64,000 nucleotides of DNA, taken from assembly GCA_028583605.1 (NCBI GenBank), contig CM053325.1, positions 39,855,435-39,919,434 of the forward strand. The letters are read 5' to 3'. Made by a program: the position numbers and the translations under genes. The notes beneath the pieces were generated by a model. It was not told the origin of the DNA. It was given only the letters and a program-made list of their open reading frames with translations, and searched no databases. The stretch comes from Dastarcus helophoroides (taxonomy: Eukaryota > Arthropoda > Insecta > Coleoptera > Bothrideridae). Of this stretch, positions 43,597 to 53,290 are shown in pieces (within the stretch, counting starts at the first letter, position 1; each line of letters begins with the position of its first letter).

Positions 43597-44500
43597 AGTA
43601 GTGTACCTAGAAGGATTCTGGCGCACAAAAAGGCAAGAAATTCAAATTATGACGCATGCACAGTAGTCTCCAGGTAATATAACATTCCCGAGGTCATAGA
43701 ACTTTAAGGCAATATGATACTTTCAAGGTTACTTTAATTAGTAATAACACAAGTCAAATAACATTCTTAGAATAAGGAGTCTTAGCACTTTAAGGCAATT
43801 CAATACTTCCAAAAGTCGAAGAACCATAAGGCAATACGATACTTTCAAGGTTATAGCCCGAGTCATAAAACTTTACGGCATTGGGATACTTTCAAGGTTA
43901 GGAGAAATGAGCTGATATAGTACAAAGAACCTAATTATAGTTATTTATAGACGTGACTCATCCGAAGGTCAAAGTTATTTTTAAACATGACACATAATAA
44001 TAGGATACTTTCAAGGTTAGGGGAAAGGAACTGAAGTAAAACAAACAAAGCTAATGAACTAAATATAGTTATTTATAGACGTGACTTAAAATTTATTTTT
44101 AAACACAATCTCTACTCGAATTGCATATCGCTCATTGAACACACCGTATAACATAGCGGGGAATCTTAGGCGAGCAAGTAATTAATCAAATGCAGATATG
44201 CAATGATATAAAACTTGGCGAGCGCGGAGATGTAACATGACATCTATTATTACAATGTTTTTTTCTCGGACTACCGAAAATTTGCCTGTCCTTTCTTGTT
44301 TACCTAACTACGTAACTTGAATTGAAGTGTACATAGGGCGACTAAAAATTTGCCTGTCATTTCTTGATTGCGATTGTTTGCTGTAAACAAGGAAACGACT
44401 GTAACATGTATAGGTAGTCCAAAGCTACATAGATAAGCAAGTGGTGACATACGAATCTAACTGGATAAACTGCTTTTCTCGTACTACCGAAAATTTAATT
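43597..44500. repeat. P3 left terminal inverted repeat
   Basis: Reverse complement of about 61305-62243 with roughly 10% differences and some indels. Includes a run of blocks of the type CATAGAACTTTAAGGCAATATGATACTTTCAAGG repeated several times (43690-44040) and a module (44215-44500) with TTGCCTGTCATTTCTTGATTGCGATTGTTT and CTCGGACTACCGAAAATTT. The word GGCGAGCGCGGAGATGTAAC occurs at 44216 and again at 44536. Confidence 0.8.
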
Positions 44501-44560
44501 AATCCGACGCAGATATGCAATGATATAAAACTTGGCGAGCGCGGAGATGTAACATGACGA

Positions 44561-44775
44561 AGTATGTCAATAGGGCCTTATTTGGAAAAAATGTAAATAT
44601 AACGACCAATTACGTGGCATTTTGGGTGTCAAATAAAAGGGCGTGACTTATAGAACAAGATGGCGGCAACGAAGTATTCCAGTAGGGCTTTATTATAAAA
44701 AAATGTTAATAAAACCACCAATTACGCAGCTCCGCCGTATTAAATGAAAGGTCGGGACGTGTAGGACAAGATGGC
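44561..44775 (+). repeat. Two tandem copies of a ~107-bp unit next to the P3 left TIR
   Basis: Unit 1 about 44561-44660 and unit 2 about 44668-44775 share GAAGTAT, AGGGC-TTATT, AAAAAATGT-AATA-AAC-ACCAATTACG, TGAAAGG/TAAAAGG, and ACAAGATGGCGGCA. About 25% divergent. They lie between the TIR and the first gene, a plausible promoter region. Confidence 0.65.
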
Positions 44776-44959
44776 GGCATCGAATGAGTTAAAAAGGCGG
44801 TAAATAAATTGATGTGGCAATGTAGCTGTGCGGCTGAGGGACGGTGATGCTTCGTAACAAAGTTGTAAAGTTATTGGCTGTAAAACGTCAAAGTCACGTG
44901 ACTATTAGAACTATTAAAATAATGCTCAATTTAGATGAAGAGTGTCAGTTGCATCAATC

Positions 44960-45241
44960 ATGGAAGAGAAGTGTATTATGACTTGTATTTATTCTGGATG
45001 GTGGGACCCATTTATCTACGAAACATTTGATGAAACAGGTGAATTATATCCCGGTGCAATTATCTGCGAGTTGCATGGATGTAACGAAAAATGTATTTTT
45101 CCACACTATTGGAATAAGACAGAGGTAGAAATATTTATTATGGAGGGAAAGCTGCCACCTGAATCTAAAGTGTGTCCTGCGCATCAAGAGCTGGGTCAAG
45201 AGGAAATTGTGAGGGTTATGATGGAACAAAATAAATATTAA
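44960..45241 (+). CDS. Small cysteine-containing Polinton protein (93 aa), unknown function
   Basis: Start at ATG 44960 (MEEKCIMTCIYSGWWDP); a further-upstream non-ATG start is not needed. Cysteines and histidines are arranged as C-x3-C, then CELHGCNEKC and later CPAH, consistent with a small metal-binding domain (inference). Acidic, no signal peptide or membrane segment. A decayed homologue at 5567-5824 keeps the CN-x-KCIF core and the C-terminal end, so the gene is a genuine part of this Polinton group. It is the first gene inward from the left TIR and is followed 29 bp later by the membrane-anchored gene, suggesting co-transcription. Confidence 0.6.
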   Translation: MEEKCIMTCIYSGWWDPFIYETFDETGELYPGAIICELHGCNEKCIFPHYWNKTEVEIFIMEGKLPPESKVCPAHQELGQEEIVRVMMEQNKY

Positions 45242-45270
45242 GGTACACTTTTCAAGTATTAGTTTAACAG

Positions 45271-45841
45271 ATGTCTTTGGATGAAAAAGTTCTCGAGTTT
45301 ATTGGCAAACTAGAAATCCTTAAACGTGACATTAGTGCATATGAAAATAAAATTTAACTATTTAAAAATTTCGCCAATTTAAAAATCAACCTAGATGTTT
45401 CTACAGAAAAGTTTCGTTTTACTGACGGCAATAGTGAATGGAATTTTTTACACGGACATTCCAAGGAACGTCAAATCTATTGTGGTATGCTTCAACGAGA
45501 CGAAAAATCTAAGTGATCCTACTTCGTGGATACCTTTAGGAATAACTACTGTTAATTCTGATCGACCAGCCTTTGGGACTTCTGCACCGAAAACTAATGA
45601 AACTTATGTTAAATATAAATTAAGTTTATTTTTTAAAGATGGAAGCCAATGTGACATAAAGGACTGGGGAACAATTTTACTGGAACCATTACGATCAAAA
45701 ATAAATGAAGCATCTAATCTTTTGAGTTTATTGGAAGAAGATATTTCTAATATGTCTTCGATATTCTATACAATTTTTATTGTTGTATTATTTTTAATGT
45801 TAAATGTTATAGTAAAATTGATTGTAAAATATAAAAAATAA
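45271..45841 (+). pseudogene. Membrane-anchored Polinton protein, unknown function
   Basis: An ATG at 45271 opens a helical stretch (MSLDEKVLEFIGKLEILKRD) that meets TAA at 45355-45357, reads on through NFANLKINLDVSTEKFRFTD, and needs one base shift near 45462 to enter the frame of the long piece ending at 45841. The P2 homologue (5062-5562) reads through the same join in one frame, supporting this model over a start at 45395. The C-terminal part has a helical segment (LLSLLEEDIS) and one membrane span (IFYTIFIVVLFLMLNVIV) with a lysine-rich end, i.e. a tail anchor. Function unknown. Confidence 0.5.
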
Positions 45842-45899
45842 AAGGTATTTAAGTTATGTGGGTGTTTTATTTAAAACCATCAATATTTTTAATAATTTA

Positions 45900-46351
45900 T
45901 TAAGGTAAACATTCTAATACAAAGTTATATAATGTCCAACAGTTATTCAAATTACAAATCATGCAGTAGGGAACAGCTTTTTCTAAATTAGGACATTTTT
46001 TCACTTCTTCTAAATTAATTATTTGAGGCATCGAGTTCATGTTGATCAAAACGGAACTTAGAAACACCATTTTTTCTTGTCCTTTAACATATATTCTATT
46101 TACACCATACAGATTCTCTTCTAAAACTTTTGGTATGTCCTCATAACTAACGACACCATCGCTTTAACGTACTCCATGATGATTGTGTTCTAGGTATCTA
46201 ACTTGTTTTTCTCATCTTCTGTTAACTGATTGAAAGATGTTGGGGATTTAAATAAGTAATTTATCGTTTTATATCCATCAACGATAGCCAATTCTTTGCA
46301 AACAAAATTAGGAGTTTTAAATCCCTGAATATCTACTACAATGATCTTCAT
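45900..46351 (-). pseudogene. Polinton conserved hypothetical (VDIQGF family)
   Basis: ATG at 46351; the N-terminus reads MKIIVVDIQGFKTPNFVCKE, then YKTINYLFKSPTSFNQLTEDEK. A TAG near 46200 and a shift near 46160 interrupt. The rest gives EDIPKVLEENLYGVNRIYVKG, then CPNLEKAVPYCMICN and a final ECLP before the stop at 45900. Convergent with 45271-45841. The homologue at 4590-4972 keeps the same spacing. A domain with an exonuclease/RNase H-like start is possible but unproven. Confidence 0.5.
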
Positions 46352-46388
46352 CTTGCGACTTTCAATAAAAACTGAATAGTTTATGCAT

Positions 46389-46515
46389 CTACACTATATT
46401 TTTAACACCTCCAGAAAGTGGGGTATATTCAATTATTTTATCATGAATAATGATGCAATAGCTCTTTATATTGTCTGGAAATTTATCTTTGCTTTCAAAT
46501 TTCAGGATTTCGATC
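46389..46515 (-). pseudogene. Small Polinton gene ending EYTPL-x-x-GVKN (P3 copy)
   Basis: About 42 codons open on the minus strand: EILKFESKDKFPDNIKSYC, then HDKIIEYTPLSGGVKNIV and TAG. No ATG near the 5' limit, so this is the C-terminal end of a gene whose start is lost or overlaps the protease end. Same motif string in P2 (4370-4503). Unknown function. Confidence 0.4.
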
Positions 46516-46865
46516 AATGTCCACCTTTTTGTATTAAAAATTCTAAATATAAATGTCCACAATTAAATGTGTTAAAATGTGTGATACCGTTCCTTGTTGT
46601 AAATTAAATCTTTAACATGTAAATATTTAACAAGCTCTTTGGGTGGTTTTAAATAACCAAAACTATCAAAATATTCTGCAGCTTTGTTTCGTTTCTTCTA
46701 AGCTTCCCAATGTGTTCCAACATTACGAACGCTATCTAAATTAATTATACCACTTTCGTTTTTCCATAGTTTTTTAGGTAAAGTGTCTTTTATAAATACA
46801 CCTCTAAAATATGGAATTTTATATTGTTTCGCATATCCTACGAGATCAACCAACCTGAAGATCAA
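46514..46865 (-). pseudogene. Polinton adenain-type cysteine protease
   Basis: Reads KIPYFRGVFIKDTLPKKLW, then ESGIINLDSVRNVGTHW with the catalytic His, an in-frame TAG, YFDSFGYLKPPKELVKYL, and after a shift FNCGHLYLEFL with the catalytic Cys, then TGA at 46514. This is the conserved motif order of adenovirus-like (Ulp1-fold) proteases in Polintons, which mature capsid proteins. The copy is inactive (stop and frameshift). The N-terminus abuts the minisatellite at 46861. Confidence 0.65.
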
Positions 46866-47098
46866 CTGCTAGACAACTACAAACCAACTAATAGACAACA
46901 ACAAACCAACTAATAGACAACAACAAACCAACAAATAGACAGCTAAAACCAACTAATATACAGCTGTAGACAACTGCAAACCAACTAATAGACAACAAAA
47001 AACCAACTAATAGACAAGAACAAACCAACTTATAGACAACTGCAACCAAATAATATACAGCTGTAGACAACTAAAACCAACTCACATATAGCTGCAGA
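46861..47098. repeat. Minisatellite, ~24-bp unit
   Basis: About nine or ten degenerate copies of a unit like ACAAACCAACTAATAGACA. Two higher-order blocks share CTAATATACAGCTGTAGACA. A minus-strand frame over it (VGFLLSISWFAVV type) is an artefact. Confidence 0.85.
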
Positions 47099-47130
47099 CA
47101 AAATTAGCTTCAGCAAGTGACATGTATATA

Positions 47131-48117
47131 CAGGGTGTTACAAAAGTTCAGGCCGTTACTTCAGGAGCATATTCTACACATTAAAATATGAAAAATGTTA
47201 AAATACATTTTTTTCTTTAAATTGCCTTCTAACGGAGATATAACCATTTAAAGATGGCGCCCCTAAAGTGGTTTTTTTACTACAAAAAGTTAACGGTTAG
47301 TAGCAAAGTCATGAAATTGGGCAAGCAGTTAAAGAATTGGATTAGGCATATTCTCATGTAACATATTTTTTAAATAAGCAGTAGCGTGGTGTGTAGGGGG
47401 TTGCCCGCGATTATTTTTTGCCGTAACTTTTTTGTATTGCAATATTTTGACACAAAAGTGCCCTAATCGTAAAAAGCAACATTTTTTATACAAAAAAGGT
47501 ACTCTTTCTCAAAGTCGCTAAAAGTAACCGTTTCCGAGAAAAAGGCGTTTAAATAATCCTATCCCGTCTTCGACACAACGTCAATCTCTGGCAGATATTG
47601 TCAAGTACAATTGTTTTCTTTACGATCAGTGTGCATGACCAACTTATTTTTTCTTAAACAAATTAGTTAGAATTTCGAAGACGGGATAGGATTATTTAAA
47701 CGCCTTTTTCTCGGAAACGGTTACTTTTAGCGACTTTGAGAAAGAGTACCTTTTTTGTATAAAAAATGTTGCTTTTTACGATTAGGGCACTTTTGTGTCA
47801 AAATATTGCAATACAAAAAAGTTACGGCAAAAAATAATCGCGGGCAACCCCCTACACACCACGCTACTGCTTATTTAAAAAATATGTTACATGAGAATAT
47901 GCCTAATCCAATTCTTTAACTGCTTGCCCAATTTCATGACTTTGCTACTAACCGTTAACTTTTTGTAGTAAAAAAACCACTTTAGGGGCGCCATCTTTAA
48001 ATGGTTATATCTCCGTTAGAAGGCAATTTAAAGAAAAAAATGTATTTTAACATTTTTCATATTTTAATGTGTAGAATATGCTCCCGAAGTAGCGGCCCGG
48101 ACTTTTGTAACACCCTG
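47131..48117. mobile_element. Foldback element with 443-bp inverted arms
   Basis: Left arm 47131-47573 and right arm 47675-48117 are exact-length inverted repeats with very few differences; a 101-bp spacer separates them. Ends are CAGGGTGTTACAAAAG / CTTTTGTAACACCCTG, the terminal type of many insect DNA transposons. Four differences cluster in the outer 50 bp (left TTCAGG, GTTACTTCAGG; right complement TCCGGG, GCTACTTCGGG). It has no ORF, so is non-autonomous. It lies inside P3 between protease and integrase. Confidence 0.85.
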
Positions 48118-48179
48118 TTTAAATTATAAATACAAACGCCAACTCTATAAATAAAATTGTCGATCAAAGGCTTGATAAT

Positions 48180-49198
48180 TACAAAAATAAATTAATTTAG
48201 AGATGTGATTAAAATGTTAGATATTCCAAGCTTCAATTAAATAATCAAACACCTGTGTCAAAAATCAGGCATGAGTAAGTAACAAGTCGTGAAGGAACTC
48301 CATAAACCTATAAGAAAAAAAAATTTAGAAGAAGAACAGTTATTAAAGGTTTAGGGGACCTTTGGCAAATCGATTTAGCTGAATTTGTTGAATATGCGAA
48401 GCAAAATAGGGGATACAAGTGTATTCTTGTTGCAATTGATTGTTTTTCCAAGTTCGTTTGGGTACAACCAATCAAAAGTAAATTAGGCAATGAATTTACT
48501 GAGGCAATGATCGAAATAATCAAAGAAAACAATGATCGTACTCCCAACAATTTACAAAGCGACCAAGGAAGGAATTTTATAATAACCATTTTAATAAATT
48601 GGTGAAAAAGTTTTCGATTAATCATTATAGTACCTTTAGTGTCAAGAAAGCTGCAATAGTTGAAAGAGTTATCAGAACGTTAAAGGAAAAGTTGTACAGG
48701 TTATTTAGTTTACATGGAAAACATAAATGGATTGATTATTTAAACGATGTCGTTGAAGAATACAACAATATGAAACATAGAACTATTGGAATGAAACCAT
48801 CCGAAGTAAACAAAGATAATGAAAAACAATTACTTAATACAAAGTATAGCAATATAAAAATAGCAGGAATTCAAAAGTTTAAAGTTGGAGATATTGTTCG
48901 AATAAGCAAAGCTAAACATGTATTTGCTAAGGGATATACGCCTAATTGGACTACTGAATTATTTAAAATACGACAAGTTCGAATAACATATCCTACGACA
49001 TATTTGCTTGAAGATATGAGAGGTCATCCGATTAGTGAAGGTTTCTATGTTGAAAAATTACACAAAAATCAACAACCCGACGTTTACTTAGTTGAAAAAG
49101 TTCTACGAAGAAAGGGACAAAAACTCTATGTCAAATGGTTAGGTTTGGATAAGTCTCACAATAGTTGGGTTAATTCAAATGAGGTGTTTCTTAAATAA
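48180..49198 (+). pseudogene. Polinton retroviral-type integrase with chromodomain
   Basis: A basic lead-in (HKPIRKKKFRRRTVIKG) is followed by the core: DLWQIDLAEF with the first Asp, LVAIDCFSKFVWVQPIKSK, NLQSDQGRNF with the second Asp, and VERVIRTLKEKLY with the Glu, about 34-35 residues later. One frameshift lies between the second Asp and the Glu (near 48590). After the core come an SH3-like region (FKVGDIVRISKAKHVF) and a C-terminal chromodomain (VEKVLRRKGQKLYVKWLGLD...WVNSNEVF). It would insert the element and make the 6-bp duplication. Stops upstream (48230-48300) obscure the N-terminus. Confidence 0.8.
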
Positions 49199-49239
49199 AT
49201 AATTTTGTTGGTGAGGAGTAGAGCTCAGGCCCATTCAGA

Positions 49240-49623
49240 ATGTCTTCAGAGTTAGACGTGGTTTTGAAACATCAAGAAGGTAAATTCCTAAAGGAATTTA
49301 CTTTGGAGGAATTACAGTTAGTTCCTTACAAGTATTTATTAGCTCATGTTCAACCTTTAGATTTGTCAAGTGTATGGGAAAATCTACCGACAAACTTTCA
49401 AAGTTCTTCAAGTCTTAAACTAAGATTACCTTGTATGGACCATTACAACAAACCTGATGATGTAACACAGATCGATGAACCCCCACCCTCCGAACTTAAA
49501 TGTGCAAAATGTAAGAGAAAGGAAATTGAAAAAGGAACAAAAAATAAATTGAGTTGTATTTTTATGATGAAATATTCAAATAAAAAAGTTCCTAATAACT
49601 TGTTTTTTACTTCTCTACTCTAA
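49240..49623 (+). CDS. Polinton small CxxC protein downstream of integrase
   Basis: 127 residues from ATG 49240, intact. Reads LVPYKYLLAHVQPLDLSSVW, then LRLPCMDHYNKPDDVTQIDE, PPP and CAKCKRKE. I recall similar small ORFs next to Polinton genes in arthropods but no assigned function. The single CxxC plus upstream Cys/His could bind metal. It starts 41 bp after the integrase stop, same strand, so it is probably in one transcription unit. Confidence 0.55.
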   Translation: MSSELDVVLKHQEGKFLKEFTLEELQLVPYKYLLAHVQPLDLSSVWENLPTNFQSSSSLKLRLPCMDHYNKPDDVTQIDEPPPSELKCAKCKRKEIEKGTKNKLSCIFMMKYSNKKVPNNLFFTSLL

Positions 49624-49675
49624 GAATAAATTTGTATGCATTAAATAAAACACAACAATTATTAAATACATATAT

Positions 49676-49717
<42 letters not shown>
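49676..49717. repeat. AT dinucleotide microsatellite
   Basis: About 20 TA repeats directly preceding dispersed repeat D3. Confidence 0.95.
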
Positions 49718-49719
<2 letters not shown>

Positions 49720-49987
49720 GGGTGTTTTTTTTAGTTGGGAGGTTACCTTTATATCTAGTATCACTTATTATAAAGACAAACTGATTTTGTCGATGAGGCT
49801 AATCAGAGCTAAACTACCTTTCAAAAATATTTTCAACTTTCTCCCACTTCCGGTTATACCAGAAGTAGACATCAACTTTCTTATTTTAAATAGCAACCCC
49901 CAAATTTTACATTTTATTTGGATTCTACGTAGAAAAATAAGGTGAGTTATGTATACATGTTTATTGCTATCTTTGGTAGTTTTTAAA
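49718..49987 (+). repeat. Dispersed repeat D3, copy 2, split by gypsy copy C
   Basis: Starts ACCGGGTGTTTTTTT and shares GTCGATGAGG, CACTTCCGGTTATACCAGAAG and TTTTAAATA with 34545-35105. It continues after the gypsy at 56128-56180. Confidence 0.55.
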
Positions 49988-49991
49988 ATAT

Positions 49992-50356
49992 TGTTACGTG
50001 CGTTATCGGTTCGAATTGATACACGTGATGGATTTATTCCCACTTTATTACTGAACTCAACTTGAATCACCACAATTTACAATTAACTCACTTCTACTAA
50101 CTTACTAATTGCACTGATTCTAAATGACTGACTCGAGGGAAAACTGACCGCCTTTTTATAGTTTCGGCCCGCGTTCTTCCAGAATTTTCGGCAGATAAGG
50201 CTTATCGAATGCCGAAACTTCTGGAACGCTTATCTGCCGTTTGTTTCGTTATCGCGGCCGCTTTCCCCTTATCAGAACCTTCTAGAAACCTTTTTTATTT
50301 ACTAAATTCTACAATTCTATCCTAAATCCTATTTCATCTATTTACATTGCGTTACA
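49992..50356 (-). repeat. 3' LTR of gypsy copy C
   Basis: 365 bp, TGTTACGTGC to TTGCGTTACA on the plus strand. On the element strand: CTATAAAAAGG TATA box and TCAGTCA initiator-like sites. The PPT TAAGGGGGAGGCAG (50357-50370) abuts it. Confidence 0.93.
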
Positions 50357-50386
50357 CTGCCTCCCCCTTAGAAATGATCGTCCCGA

Positions 50387-53236
50387 TCAGTTCCAATCAG
50401 TCACTTCGCCACTAAATTTGCATAGTCTGTTCAGGTGCACCACTTTCATTGTACTCCTGGAGCTACGCTGGATCCTGTATACCAAGTCGTTGATCCTCTT
50501 CAGCACTTCGTACGGCCCTTCCCAAGATGGCGTAAACTTTGGCGAAACTCCTTTCTTTCGCTGAGGGTTGTATAGCCATACCAACTCGCCCTCACTGAAA
50601 CCACCATGATTGGCACTCACGTCATACCTGGCCTTCATCAGGTCCGTCGCCAAGTTGATCTTCGTCCGCACCAGAGCATGCGTCTCCAGTATCGCTTCCC
50701 TCAAGTCATCTACGAAACCCATCGTTTCCCTGGGGACCTCCCTTGGTGATCCAAACACCAAGTCACACGGAAGCCGCAGTTCCCTCCCGAAGATCACTTT
50801 TGCCGGAGTCTGACTTGTAGTTTCATGAGTTGCCGCGCGATAGGCCATCAGGAACAGTGGTAGATGTCGGTCCCAGTCGGTCTGATGTTTGGAAACGACC
50901 TTCGAAAGATGTTCCTCTAAGGTCCTGTTAAATCTCTCCACCATTCCGTCAGACTGTGGATGAAGAGGTGTTGTTCGAGTTTTCCTTATTCCAAGAAGAC
51001 GACACACCTCTTGGAAAACCCCCGATTCAAAGTTCCTTCCCTGGTCCGAGTGTAGTTCAAAGGGAACACCGAATCGACAGATGAAATTGTCCACAAGAAC
51101 CCTTGCGACTGTGGTGGCTTCCTGGTTCGGGATGGCATAAGCTTCAGGCCATTTACTGAAATAATCCATGGCCACCAGGATGTACTTGTTTCCATCGTCT
51201 GAAACTGGGAATGGTCCTGCCACATCGATTGCAATTCTTTCAAATGGAGCTCCCACATTATATTGCTTCAGGGCCCCTTTGGTTCTCGTACGGGGACCCT
51301 TGGATGCAGCACAGGTGACACATTTCCGACACCACCGCTCGACGTCCTCCCTGCAGTTAACCCAATAGAACCGTTTTCGAACCTTCTTCAGGGTCTTGTT
51401 TATCCCTAGGTGTCCACCAGAGGTCCCATTGTGCACCTCCCACAAGACCTGTGGAATCTTCTCCTGAGGCACCACCAACTGCAAGTTGACACGCTTTCCA
51501 TCAGCGCTTTCCCATGATCTCTTCAGTACCCCGTCCTCGACCTGGAGGGATTTCCATTGAGCCCACAAATTCTTAAGAGCTGGACTTCTGTCGGAAACCT
51601 CTTGCCATTCCGGTCTGTCTCCAGCTTCTTTCCATTCCAATATGGGTCCGATATCAGCGTCGCTCCTCTGTAGCTTCCGAAGGCCTTCAACAGTCCATTC
51701 GTCTTCTGGCTGGACAGAAGTGACCCTTATATCCACCATGTCCTCATGGTCCTCAACTCGTTTGCAGTGTTTGCAATCACCACAAGGTCTTCTGGACAAA
51801 GCGTCAGCGTTGTTATGCTGTCGACCCGGTCTCTGATGCACCTTGAAGTGATACTGCTGAAGCCTTTCTAACCATCTAGCCGTCTGTCCCTCCGCGTTCT
51901 TCATTCGGAGTAACCAAGAAAGTGCCGAATGATCTGTTCTGATAAGGAATTCTTGCCCATACAAGTACTTGTGGAAGTGTTCCACGGCCTTCACTATCGC
52001 AAGAAGTTCCTTCCTGGTGGTGCAATAGTTCCTCTCCGGCTTCGTCAGGATCTTGCTGTAATACTCGATTACTCTTTCTTCACCGCCTTGAACTTGGGAC
52101 AGCACAGCTCCAATGCCGACGTTGCTGGCATCTGTGTCTAACACAAATTTTCCAATCTGCTGAGGATAAGCCAAGATAGGACTTGTGCACAAGGCGGACT
52201 TCAGTTTTCGGAAAGCGGTATCACAGTCGGGAGTCCAGACGTACGGCCTTCTTCCTTCCGTTAGTTGATGCAACGGCGCAGCGATGTTGGCGAAACCTTT
52301 CACAAATCTTCTATAATAGGTACATAGCCCCAAGAAACTCCTCAGTTCATGTTTGTCTTTGGGTCTTGGCCAGTCACGAATTGCTTGAGTCTTGCTGATA
52401 TTAGTTTCAACTCCTGCGGCTGATACAGTGTGGCCCAAAAATTCTACTTTCCTTTGGAACAAAGAGCACTTCTTTGGATTCAGCTTTAAGTTGGCTTGCT
52501 TTAATCTGTCGAAAACTTCTTGAAGATTTTCCAAATGTTCTTTAAAGCTCTTGCCCATCACCATGACGTCATCTAGGTAAACCAAGCAAGTTTTCCAAGT
52601 GAGTCCTCGAAGTACCAGTTCCATTAGACGTTCGAAAGTAGCCGGTGCGTTGCATAGTCCAAAAGGCATAACCGTGAACTGATATAATCCACTCCCAGAT
52701 GAAAAGGCCGTCTTTTCTTTGTCGTCGGGGTCTATGCTCACTTGCCAATATCCACTTTTCAAGTCCAAAGTTGAAAACCAGGTGGACCCAGACAAGGTCG
52801 TTAGGGTGTCATCAATTCTTGGCAAGGGGTAGCTGTCCTTTTTAGTGACGTCGTTTAATTTCCGGTAGTCGACACAGAATCTTGTTGACCCGTCTTTCTT
52901 TGTAACCAAGACTACAGGGGAAGACCATGGACTATTGGACTCCTCGATGACTCCATCCTTCATCATCTTCTTAACCAGTCCCGCGACTTCCTCTTGCTTG
53001 GCCACCGGTAATCTTCTAGGGGGTTGACGAATAGGTGTTGCATCGCCGGTGTTGATTTTGTGTCGAACTACGTCGGTCCTTCCTAGATTTCGGTCTCCAT
53101 CGGTAAAAACGCCGTGGTTTTTCTTTAGAAATGACCTAGCCAGAACTACTTCTTCCTTGGACAAGTGTTTCAAGTCCACTTCCAACTTGACTTGCCCAAC
53201 CTTCGTTTTCTGAACTGGCGCACAACTGTCTCCCAA
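50387..53236 (-). CDS. pol: gypsy copy C pol: RT, RNase H, integrase
   Basis: 949 uninterrupted residues. RT: SPWSSPVVLVTKKDGSTRFC, STLDLKSGYWQV, MPFGLCNAPATF, YLDD; RNase H: LDTDASNVGIGAVLSQ and NNADALSRRP; integrase: zinc domain (GHLGINKT, CRKCVTC), core IDVAGPFP, HSDQGRNF, MVERFNRTL, and C-terminal SWEGPYEVL. It is the same frame as the protease piece upstream; the only break is a TAA at 53291-53293 where copy A has Ser. So this is the downstream part of a Gag-Pro-Pol polyprotein rather than a separate gene. Confidence 0.93.
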   Translation of the reverse strand: MGDSCAPVQKTKVGQVKLEVDLKHLSKEEVVLARSFLKKNHGVFTDGDRNLGRTDVVRHKINTGDATPIRQPPRRLPVAKQEEVAGLVKKMMKDGVIEESNSPWSSPVVLVTKKDGSTRFCVDYRKLNDVTKKDSYPLPRIDDTLTTLSGSTWFSTLDLKSGYWQVSIDPDDKEKTAFSSGSGLYQFTVMPFGLCNAPATFERLMELVLRGLTWKTCLVYLDDVMVMGKSFKEHLENLQEVFDRLKQANLKLNPKKCSLFQRKVEFLGHTVSAAGVETNISKTQAIRDWPRPKDKHELRSFLGLCTYYRRFVKGFANIAAPLHQLTEGRRPYVWTPDCDTAFRKLKSALCTSPILAYPQQIGKFVLDTDASNVGIGAVLSQVQGGEERVIEYYSKILTKPERNYCTTRKELLAIVKAVEHFHKYLYGQEFLIRTDHSALSWLLRMKNAEGQTARWLERLQQYHFKVHQRPGRQHNNADALSRRPCGDCKHCKRVEDHEDMVDIRVTSVQPEDEWTVEGLRKLQRSDADIGPILEWKEAGDRPEWQEVSDRSPALKNLWAQWKSLQVEDGVLKRSWESADGKRVNLQLVVPQEKIPQVLWEVHNGTSGGHLGINKTLKKVRKRFYWVNCREDVERWCRKCVTCAASKGPRTRTKGALKQYNVGAPFERIAIDVAGPFPVSDDGNKYILVAMDYFSKWPEAYAIPNQEATTVARVLVDNFICRFGVPFELHSDQGRNFESGVFQEVCRLLGIRKTRTTPLHPQSDGMVERFNRTLEEHLSKVVSKHQTDWDRHLPLFLMAYRAATHETTSQTPAKVIFGRELRLPCDLVFGSPREVPRETMGFVDDLREAILETHALVRTKINLATDLMKARYDVSANHGGFSEGELVWLYNPQRKKGVSPKFTPSWEGPYEVLKRINDLVYRIQRSSRSTMKVVHLNRLCKFSGEVTDWN

Positions 53237-53290
53237 GGAGCTTATTGAGGTTACCGGGGTACAGACTGCCAGAGTAGTACCCTTTTTGAT

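Noticed and set aside
46888..47070. Minus-strand hydrophobic ORF
   Set aside because: Product of the ~24-bp minisatellite.
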